Below are positions 1 to 6,059 of a stretch of 16,466 nt of DNA, in pieces. The first letter of the stretch is position 1; each line of letters starts with the position of its first letter. The stretch is from positions 1 to 16,466 of the forward strand of contig BNUW01000047.1 in NCBI GenBank assembly GCA_025997655.1. The letters run 5' to 3'. Origin of the DNA: Spirochaetia bacterium (lineage in GTDB: Bacteria > Spirochaetota > Spirochaetia > Treponematales > Breznakiellaceae). The position numbers were made by a program, and so were the translations under genes. Under the pieces are notes generated by a model, which saw nothing but the letters and a program-made list of their open reading frames with translations, was not told the DNA's origin and made no database searches.

Positions 1-912
1 ATGGGCGGATTCTCCACCTCCCGGCGTCCCTACGGACTGGCCCGGGAGATTATCCGCCAGGGGAAGAAGGGTATCTATCTTGAGGGGGGATCATCCGGGG
101 GGGATATCGATATGCTGATAGGCGCGGGATGTATACGCGCCATGATCGCCAGCTATGCCGCCAACTCCGGATACTCCATGGTATGCCGCCGGTTCCGTGC
201 CGCCATCGAGCAGGGGACTATCTTTTTTGACGATTATTCCCTGGATGTACACACCATCGCCTATCATGGGGCGGCTTTGGGGCTGCCCTATATGCCCGTC
301 AAGAACATGCTCGGCTCGGATCTGGTCAATACCTGGGGGATATCTAAGGAAGAGCGGGCAAAGCACCCCAAGCTGCCGGCGTTGAAGTACGTGATACAGG
401 AAAATCCCTTTAAGGCCGGGGATGTGTTATGCCTTGTCCCCACGCCGGACATTGATGTGGCCTGCATTCATGTGCAGACCGCCGGCCCGGACGGCACCTG
501 CCGCATAGATGGGCCCCAGTTCCAGGATGCGGACATCGCGGTTGCCGCAAAGCACACCATCGTATCCTGCGAGGAGATTGTAAGCGATGAGGAAATACGC
601 CGCCGGCCCGGAGAAAACACCCTGCCGGGCCTCTGCGTTGACGCGGTGGTGCACCTCCCCTACGGGGCGCATCCCTCCCAGTGCTATGGGCGCTATGATT
701 ACGACAGCAGGTCCCTCTGGGAATATGAAGACATTTCCAAGACCCAGGAGAGCTTTGACGCGTTTATCAGGGACAGCGTTATGGGTTCGGATCATGCCAA
801 GTACCTTGACGGCATAGGGGCGGCCCGACTGCTCGCCCTTAGCGTGGACAAGGAATACGGCTATGTCAAAGGCATGAAGCGGTCACGGAAAGCCGTGATG
901 GGAGGGAAGTAA
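1..912 (+). CDS. gctA: Glutaconate CoA-transferase subunit A (5' end outside window)
   Basis: This is the alpha subunit of a family I (oxct/gct) CoA-transferase. With subunit B it moves CoA from acetyl-CoA to a dicarboxylate such as glutaconate or 2-hydroxyglutarate in cytoplasmic amino-acid fermentation. The visible protein starts at the glycine-rich MGGFSTSRRP segment. In known GctA proteins that segment follows about 20-25 residues, so the first ATG is internal and the gene begins upstream of the window. Segments recognised as GctA-like are GGSSGGDIDMLIG, YAANSG...RRFR, DYSLDV, LGLPYMPV, WGISKEER, CEEIVSDEEIRR, CVDAVVHLPYGAHPSQCYG and SKTQESFDAF. The match runs almost to the C-terminus. 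Subunit B starts one base after the stop. The exact dicarboxylate cannot be fixed from sequence. Confidence 0.9.
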   Translation: MGGFSTSRRPYGLAREIIRQGKKGIYLEGGSSGGDIDMLIGAGCIRAMIASYAANSGYSMVCRRFRAAIEQGTIFFDDYSLDVHTIAYHGAALGLPYMPVKNMLGSDLVNTWGISKEERAKHPKLPALKYVIQENPFKAGDVLCLVPTPDIDVACIHVQTAGPDGTCRIDGPQFQDADIAVAAKHTIVSCEEIVSDEEIRRRPGENTLPGLCVDAVVHLPYGAHPSQCYGRYDYDSRSLWEYEDISKTQESFDAFIRDSVMGSDHAKYLDGIGAARLLALSVDKEYGYVKGMKRSRKAVMGGK

Positions 913-913
913 G

Positions 914-1681
914 ATGGATGTTACCCCCAAGGAAATGATGGCTATCTCCCTTTCACGTCAGGTGGAGGATGGCAAGTTATATATAGTAGGTACCGGGCTT
1001 CCGCTTATCAGCGCGGCGCTGGCTAAAAATACCCACGCGCCGAATGCCCATCTCTTGTTTGAGACCGGGGTTCTGGAAGGAAACCCCCAGGAAGTGCCCA
1101 CCAGCGTGGGGGACCTCCGGGTGTGCTACCAGGCGTCGGTGCTCTGGCCGCAGTTCCGTTATTTCGGGTTTCAGACATTAGCCGCCAGGAGAGGCGCCCT
1201 TGCTGCGGGTTTTCTCGGCGGGGCGCAGATCGATGTGTACGGCAACCTCAATTCCACCGCCATCGGCGACTACTTCCACCCGGAAACCCGGTTCAGCGGT
1301 TCCGGCGGGGCCAACGGTATCGCCACCTACTGCGACACCTTCATTATAATGAAGCACGAAAAGCGCCGCTTTGTGGACCGGGTGGACTATATCACCAGCC
1401 CCGGATGGATTGACGGGCCGGATGGCCGCAAAAAAAGCGGGCTTGACCCGGATAAGGGCCCCCGGGCGGTCATAACCGAGCTGGGGATACTCCGTTTTGG
1501 CGATAAAGATAAGCGGATGTACCTGTCGGAGTATTTTGCCGGGGTCACCCCTGAATATGTCAGGGATAACACCGGTTTTGAGTTGGATATCTCCTCGGCG
1601 AAAGAGGCGGAGCCTCCTCTACCGGAAGTCCTGCGCATATTGCGGGAAAAAGTTGACCCCCTGGGCCTGATGACCAGATAA
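914..1681 (+). CDS. gctB: Glutaconate CoA-transferase subunit B
   Basis: This is the beta subunit of the CoA-transferase, 255 residues, close to the usual 260-270. It carries the active-site glutamate that forms the glutamyl-CoA thioester: E50 in LLFETGV, equivalent to Glu54 of the Acidaminococcus enzyme. Other family segments are VGTGLPLI (25-32), EVPTSVGDLR, FLGGAQIDVYGNLNSTAIGDY, FSGSGGANGIATY, HEKRRFVDRVDYITSPGWIDGP and KRMYLSEYF. Because the glutamate is present, this is not one of the IpdAB-type homologues that lack it and act as hydrolases. The ATG follows a ggagg site at 901-905, inside the end of gctA, so the subunits are probably translated together. Confidence 0.92.
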   Translation: MDVTPKEMMAISLSRQVEDGKLYIVGTGLPLISAALAKNTHAPNAHLLFETGVLEGNPQEVPTSVGDLRVCYQASVLWPQFRYFGFQTLAARRGALAAGFLGGAQIDVYGNLNSTAIGDYFHPETRFSGSGGANGIATYCDTFIIMKHEKRRFVDRVDYITSPGWIDGPDGRKKSGLDPDKGPRAVITELGILRFGDKDKRMYLSEYFAGVTPEYVRDNTGFELDISSAKEAEPPLPEVLRILREKVDPLGLMTR

Positions 1682-1693
1682 AGGAATGGTTTT

Positions 1694-3112
1694 ATGACCT
1701 TGTATCACTATATAGGCGCGGCGCTGATCCTCGTGTTCATCACGGCTATCGGCCTCTATTCCGGCAAGCGGGTGAAGTCCGCCAATGACTTTTCCGGGGG
1801 CAGTAAAAAGGCGGGGGCGGGGATTGTCACCGGCTCCATCATCGGGACCCTGGTGGGGGGCGCTTCTACCATCGGTACGGCGCAGCTCGCCTTTAACTAT
1901 GGGTTTTCCGCCTGGTGGTTTACCCTGGGCGCCGGGCTTGGATGCCTGACCCTGGGGCTGTTTTTTGCAAAGCCCCTCTACGAGAGCGGCATCCAGACCC
2001 TGCCCGAGGTTTTTTCCCGTGAGTTTGGCAGGCGAAGCGGCGTTGCCGCAACGGCGCTGACCTCGGTGGGGAGCTTTCTCAGCATCGTTTCCCAGGTGCT
2101 TTCGGGTATTGCCCTGGTGGCGGCGGTCGGCGGTATGGATCGTATCCCGGCCACGTTTCTTACCATAGCCCTCATGCTGGTGTATGTCGTCTTTGGCGGC
2201 GTGTGGGGCGCAGGCATGGTGGGTATCGCGAAAACCCTGCTCATGTATGCGGGGCTTGGCATTTGTCTGGCCGCGGCGGTGGCCTTCCAGGGCGGGTTTG
2301 GCGCATTTACGCTCCCTGGGGATAGGTATTTTAACCTGTTTGCCCGGGGGCTTGCGGTGGACCTTGGCGCCGGGCTTTCCCTGGTGCTGGGCGTCCTTAC
2401 CACGCAGACCTATATCCAGGCGGCTATATCGGCCAAGTCCCTTCGCGCTTCCCGGATAGGGATTTTCCTCAGCGCGGTTCTTATCCCCATTATGGGTATC
2501 CCCGGCATCTATGTGGGCATGTATATGAAACTTCACCGGCCCGATGTGCCAAGCGCCTCGGTCATGCCGCTGTTTATCCTGGAAAACCTGCCGCCGGTGC
2601 TGGCCGGGATGATCCTGGCTGTGCTTCTGGTTGCGCTTGTCGGCACCGGGGCGGGCATCTCCCTGGGGATATCTTCCATGTTCGTAAAGGATATCTACAA
2701 ACAGTTTATCAACAAAAACCCCGGCGACAAACGGACCCTGGTGGTATCGCGGCTGGTGATAGTAGTAGTGTTGTTAGCGGCGGCGCTCTTTACCTTTGGC
2801 GACATGGGTTCCCTCATTCTGGGGTGGAGCTTTATGTCAATGGGACTGCGGGGCGCGGTAGCGTTTGTGCCCCTGTGCGCGGTGCTGTTTTTTCCGGGAA
2901 AGATTGCCGGGGGCGTTGCGTTCATCTCTATGTTGGTTTCGCCGGTGCTGGTTCTTATCGGCAAGCTGCTGATTAACGCGGGCCTTATGTCCCGTGCTAT
3001 CGATCCGCTGTTCCCGGCTATCGGCGGCTCGGTACTCATATTCGCATGGGGATACATTTATAGTAGGAAACATCCGGCAGCGCCGACGGCAATGCCGCAT
3101 GATCTTAAATAA
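1694..3112 (+). CDS. Sodium:solute symporter (SSS family)
   Basis: This is a 472-residue inner-membrane protein with about 13 hydrophobic segments. It belongs to the sodium:solute symporter family (the PutP, PanF and sialic-acid transporter fold). The N-terminal part is typical: ANDFSGGSKKAGAGIVTGSIIGTLVGGASTIGTAQLAFNYG is followed by LPEVFSREFGRRSG, which resembles the family's stretch after TM3. The central AISAKS region and GTGAGISLGISSMFVKDIYK match the later SSS core. The substrate is not readable from sequence. Between gctAB and an aminotransferase, an organic acid or amino acid is the likeliest cargo. Translation starts at an ATG 8 bases after aagga (1681-1685), 12 bases behind gctB. 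The basic C-terminal tail is probably cytoplasmic. Confidence 0.85.
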   Translation: MTLYHYIGAALILVFITAIGLYSGKRVKSANDFSGGSKKAGAGIVTGSIIGTLVGGASTIGTAQLAFNYGFSAWWFTLGAGLGCLTLGLFFAKPLYESGIQTLPEVFSREFGRRSGVAATALTSVGSFLSIVSQVLSGIALVAAVGGMDRIPATFLTIALMLVYVVFGGVWGAGMVGIAKTLLMYAGLGICLAAAVAFQGGFGAFTLPGDRYFNLFARGLAVDLGAGLSLVLGVLTTQTYIQAAISAKSLRASRIGIFLSAVLIPIMGIPGIYVGMYMKLHRPDVPSASVMPLFILENLPPVLAGMILAVLLVALVGTGAGISLGISSMFVKDIYKQFINKNPGDKRTLVVSRLVIVVVLLAAALFTFGDMGSLILGWSFMSMGLRGAVAFVPLCAVLFFPGKIAGGVAFISMLVSPVLVLIGKLLINAGLMSRAIDPLFPAIGGSVLIFAWGYIYSRKHPAAPTAMPHDLK

Positions 3113-3139
3113 AAGACTTACGAAGAGGAGGAGTGTGCA

Positions 3140-4354
3140 ATGTTACTGAAAGATGTGGGCAAGACCCCGGATGAGATCAGGGCTTTGGTAAAAAAGTACA
3201 TGATTGAAACCTACGAGCGCTATGATTTTATCTGCGAGCGGGTGGAGGGCATGTATCTCTATAACGAAAAGGGAGAGGGCTATCTTGACTTTTACGGCGG
3301 CATCGCGGTGAACAACGCCGGTAACCGGAACCCCAAGGTGGTGGCCGCCGCCAAGGAGCAGTTGGACCATGTTATGCATACCTTCAACTATCCCTATACG
3401 ATACCCCAGGCGCTGCTTGCGGAAAAAATCTGTACCCTGTTGGGATACGACAAGATTTTTTATCAGAACTCCGGTACCGAATCCAATGAGGCCATGATTA
3501 AGATGGCCCGCAAATACGGCATCGAAAAGTACGGGCCGGAGCATTATCATATCATCACGGCGAAAAACAGCTTCCACGGGCGCACCATGGGCGCACTCGC
3601 GGCGACCGGGCAGCCCCAAAGCGCCTGCCATATCGGTTTTGGTCCCATGCTGCCCGGCTTCACCTACGCCGAGTTCGGCAACCTGGATTCCTTTAAATCC
3701 CTGGTCACCAAAAACACCATCGCTATTATGCTGGAACTGGTCCAGGGCGAGGGCGGCGTCCATCCCGCGACCCAGGAGTTTGTGGACGGTATCCGCAAGC
3801 TCTGTGCGGATAATAACATGCTCTTCCTGGTGGACGAGATACAGACCGGCTGGTGCCGCACCGGCAAGGTCATGGCCCATCAGCACTATGGGTTTAAACC
3901 TGATATCATGTCTATGGCAAAGGCCCTTGGCGGCGGCATGCCCATCGGCGCAATTGTTACCAGCAACGAGATTGCCAAGGCTTTCAACGCCGGGTCCCAC
4001 GGAACGACCTACGGAGGGAACCCGGTGGCCTGCGCCGCCGCGCTTGCCCAGATAACCGAGCTTATCGACCGGGATCTGGCCGGAAACGCGGCAAAGATCG
4101 GCGAGTATTTCATGAAGAAGCTCCGCACGCTGCCCAGGGTCAAGGAGGTCCGCGGCAAGGGGCTCCTGGTTGGTTTGGAGTTTAGCGATCCTATCGGGCT
4201 TGATGTAAAGCACGGCTGCGTTGACCGCAAGATGCTCGTGACCCTCATCGGCAAAAATCTTATCCGTATGATCCCGCCCCTCATTGCAACCGAGGCGGAC
4301 TGCGATAAAGCAGTAGAGATTTTACGGGCCTCTATCGAAGCGGTGAAGGCGTAG
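3140..4354 (+). CDS. Class III PLP-dependent aminotransferase (acetylornithine/GABA aminotransferase-like)
   Basis: This is a 404-residue cytoplasmic fold-type I PLP enzyme, normal length for the ArgD/GabT/OAT group. These enzymes usually transfer a terminal (omega) amino group to 2-oxoglutarate or pyruvate. Visible motifs are YLDFYGGIAVNNAGNRNPKVV (48-68), NSGTESNEAMIK (110-121), the cofactor-stacking SFHGRT (144-149), VDEIQTGWCRTGK with PLP-pyridine Asp232, the Schiff-base Lys261 in SMAKALGGGMPIGA, and GSHGTTYGGNPVACAA (286-300). The ATG follows a strong aggagg (3126-3131). Setting next to gctAB and two transporters argues for catabolism of an omega-amino acid (GABA, 5-aminovalerate, beta-alanine or ornithine) rather than arginine biosynthesis. 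ArgD activity cannot be excluded. Confidence 0.88.
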   Translation: MLLKDVGKTPDEIRALVKKYMIETYERYDFICERVEGMYLYNEKGEGYLDFYGGIAVNNAGNRNPKVVAAAKEQLDHVMHTFNYPYTIPQALLAEKICTLLGYDKIFYQNSGTESNEAMIKMARKYGIEKYGPEHYHIITAKNSFHGRTMGALAATGQPQSACHIGFGPMLPGFTYAEFGNLDSFKSLVTKNTIAIMLELVQGEGGVHPATQEFVDGIRKLCADNNMLFLVDEIQTGWCRTGKVMAHQHYGFKPDIMSMAKALGGGMPIGAIVTSNEIAKAFNAGSHGTTYGGNPVACAAALAQITELIDRDLAGNAAKIGEYFMKKLRTLPRVKEVRGKGLLVGLEFSDPIGLDVKHGCVDRKMLVTLIGKNLIRMIPPLIATEADCDKAVEILRASIEAVKA

Positions 4355-4360
4355 TTTTTC

Positions 4361-4386
4361 TGCAAATGGTATCATTTGCATATTTT
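4361..4386 (+). terminator. Stem-loop with T-run between aminotransferase and permease
   Basis: A perfect 8-bp stem (tgcaaatg 4361-4368, catttgca 4373-4380) encloses a 4-base gtat loop. It is followed at once by tattttt. It lies just after the aminotransferase stop. The stem is A/T-rich with only three G:C pairs, so full termination is doubtful. Partial termination or mRNA 3'-end protection within the operon is more likely. It covers the upstream in-frame TTG at 4376, which argues against that TTG as the permease start. Confidence 0.35.
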
Positions 4387-4394
4387 TCAGTATA

Positions 4395-4399
4395 AAGGA
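4395..4399 (+). promoter_or_regulatory. Ribosome binding site fixing the permease start
   Basis: The aagga at 4395-4399 is 9 bases before the ATG at 4409. The longer frame from TTG 4376 has no Shine-Dalgarno sequence and begins inside a stem-loop. The ATG is therefore the better start. Confidence 0.5.
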
Positions 4400-4408
4400 T
4401 GGACTGGC

Positions 4409-5854
4409 ATGGCAAGAGAATCAGCGTTTAATAAGGTGCTCAACAAGGGTGAGGTGTTTGCCCTCGCGTTTGGGGCAATGATCGGTTGGGGATGGGTTGT
4501 CCTGGCCGGGGACTGGATAGGGCAGGGCGGCTCGGCGGGGGCAATGATTGCTTTCGCCATGGGCGGGCTGATGGTGCTCTTTGTGGGGCTTACCTACGCG
4601 GAGCTGACCCCGGCCATGCCCAAGTGCGGCGGGGAGTTCGTCTTTTCCATGCGCGCCTTGGGCAAGTTCCCGTCATTTATCTGTACCTGGGCCATCATTC
4701 TTGGCTATGTGGGGGTTGTGGCCTTTGAAGCCTGCGCCCTGCCGACGGTTATCCAGTATATCATTCCGGCGTTTGGAAAGGGGCCGGTGCTTTACACCGT
4801 CGCCGGTTTTGCTATCCGTATCCAGTGGCTGATAGTGGCTATTCTTGTGGCGCTGCTCATTACGGTAATCAATTATATCGGGATAAAATCTGCGGCCATC
4901 TTCAATTCCGTCCTCACCGTCGTCATTGCGGCTGCGGGCATCCTGCTTGTTGTTTCTTCCATATTCAGCGGTGAAGCCTCGAACATGCAGCCGCTTTTTG
5001 AAGACGGTTTTCCCGGCATACTCTCTGTGGCGGTGATGACGCCCTTTATGTTTGTCGGCTTCGATGTTCTGCCCCAGGCATCCGAGGAGATGAACATCCC
5101 TCCCAAAAACATAGGCTTTATCATGATGCTGTCTATTCTTATGGCCGTTATATGGTACATCGTGATCATCTTTGCGGTATCCTTTGTCATGTCAAAGACG
5201 GACCTCGTAGCCGCTGAAACCAGCCTTACCACCGCCGAAGCCATGAGCAAGGCTTTCCGTTGGGAACATGCGGGCAAAATCCTCGTTATCGGCGGCATGG
5301 CCGGTATCCTTACCAGTTGGAATGCTTTCTTTGTAGGCGGCAGCCGCGCCATATACGCCATGGGTGAAGCCAATATGGTTCCCCGGCTTTTTGCCCGGCT
5401 GCATCCCAAGTTTAAGACCCCCGGCCCCGCGATCATCCTTATCGGTATAATCTCCTGCATCGCCCCCTTCTTCGGCAGGCGAATGATGGTGTGGCTTACC
5501 GATGCGGGCAGCGCCGGCGTTGTTGTGGCCTATCTGCTGGTTTCGCTCTCCTTCCTTATCCTGCGCGTTAAAGAACCGAATATGGAGCGCCCCTACAAGA
5601 TTAAAAACGGCCTGGTTATCGGGGTTCTCGCCGTGGTCCTCAGTCTCGCCATGGGTATTCTGTATATCCCCGGGGTCAGCCCCTCCGCCCTTACTCCGGT
5701 AGAGGGCATCATCTTCTTATCCTGGGTCGTTCTGGGTGTGATCTTTGGTATCGTCGCCAAGCTGGTATATAAGGATAAGTTCGGACAGAGCGAAAACCTT
5801 ATCTATCCCATGGGCTCCATCGACCGGAAAAACCAGGAGGCCGCTGCACACTGA
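4409..5854 (+). CDS. APC-family amino-acid permease
   Basis: This is an inner-membrane amino-acid transporter of the amino acid-polyamine-organocation superfamily, 481 residues from the ATG at 4409, with about 12 hydrophobic segments. The start of TM1 carries the unwound Gly-rich substrate site (FALAFGAMIGWGWVVLAGDWI). TM2 and its loop read LTYAELTPAMPKCGGEFVFSMRALG, the typical APC signature with the acidic residue after TYAE. Later helices include TPFMFVGFDVLPQASEEM and AGILTSWNAFFVGGSRAIYAMGEANMVP, both typical of the family. An in-frame TTG at 4376 would add 11 residues but has no ribosome site. As last gene of the operon it probably imports the amine substrate of the aminotransferase or exchanges substrate and product. 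Substrate specificity is unknown. Confidence 0.87.
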   Translation: MARESAFNKVLNKGEVFALAFGAMIGWGWVVLAGDWIGQGGSAGAMIAFAMGGLMVLFVGLTYAELTPAMPKCGGEFVFSMRALGKFPSFICTWAIILGYVGVVAFEACALPTVIQYIIPAFGKGPVLYTVAGFAIRIQWLIVAILVALLITVINYIGIKSAAIFNSVLTVVIAAAGILLVVSSIFSGEASNMQPLFEDGFPGILSVAVMTPFMFVGFDVLPQASEEMNIPPKNIGFIMMLSILMAVIWYIVIIFAVSFVMSKTDLVAAETSLTTAEAMSKAFRWEHAGKILVIGGMAGILTSWNAFFVGGSRAIYAMGEANMVPRLFARLHPKFKTPGPAIILIGIISCIAPFFGRRMMVWLTDAGSAGVVVAYLLVSLSFLILRVKEPNMERPYKIKNGLVIGVLAVVLSLAMGILYIPGVSPSALTPVEGIIFLSWVVLGVIFGIVAKLVYKDKFGQSENLIYPMGSIDRKNQEAAAH

Positions 5855-5858
5855 TAAC

Positions 5859-6009
5859 TGAGCCAGTTCCAAAATATAAAACAGAGGAGAACAGTCCACG
5901 GATGAACACGGATGAGACGGATACACACGGATAGAATATAAAATTCCCTTATCTTATCCGTGTAATCCGTGTTCATCCGTGGTTAAATTCTTATTTTGGA
6001 ACTGGCTCA
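5859..6009. repeat. 151-bp nested palindromic element (MITE-like)
   Basis: The ends are a perfect 18-bp inverted repeat (5859-5876 tgagccagttccaaaata; complement at 5992-6009). Inside is a second perfect 18-bp inverted repeat (5896-5913 ccacggatgaacacggat; complement at 5965-5982). A further 9-bp pair lies within that (5925-5933 with 5955-5963) around a loop of about 21 bases. The left inner arm is a run of about 10-bp units of the form acacggatga. No clear target-site duplication is visible. The element fills most of the gap between the permease and the patatin gene. It could fold as a long hairpin and end transcription from either side, but there is no T-run. It resembles dispersed 'atccgtgttcatccgtgg' repeats seen in many bacterial genomes (from memory). 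Confidence 0.85.
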
Positions 6010-6015
6010 ACTATA

Positions 6016-6044
6016 TTGATGGCGCTGGTTTTTTCGGCTATACT
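6016..6044 (+). promoter_or_regulatory. Sigma70-like promoter of the patatin gene
   Basis: A -35 TTGATG (6016-6021) and a -10 TATACT (6039-6044) are separated by 17 bases. The expected start of transcription is about 6051. That is only about 9 bases before the ATG, so the message would be nearly leaderless. The same -10 hexamer and spacing recur before the phosphoglucomutase gene, which supports both calls. Confidence 0.6.
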
Positions 6045-6059
6045 TAAACCTGTATCTGC

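Noticed and set aside
1619..2536. Minus-strand open frame of 305 codons opposite the symporter
   Set aside because: The product is rich in Gly, Lys, His and Gln with no domain, as expected for the reverse of hydrophobic codons. It is a shadow of the plus-strand symporter.
3143..4213. Long open frame on the minus strand opposite the aminotransferase (356 codons)
   Set aside because: It lies wholly opposite a gene with all class III aminotransferase motifs. Its translation has no recognisable domain, and such frames are common opposite G+C-rich genes.
4376..4408. TTG-initiated extension of the APC permease by 11 residues
   Set aside because: There is no ribosome site before the TTG, the codon lies inside a stem-loop, and the ATG at 4409 has aagga at good spacing and gives a normal APC N-terminus.
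5896..5982. Possible CRISPR array (repeated cacggat units)
   Set aside because: The units are about 10 bp with no constant-length unique spacers and are arranged as a palindrome. No cas gene is nearby.
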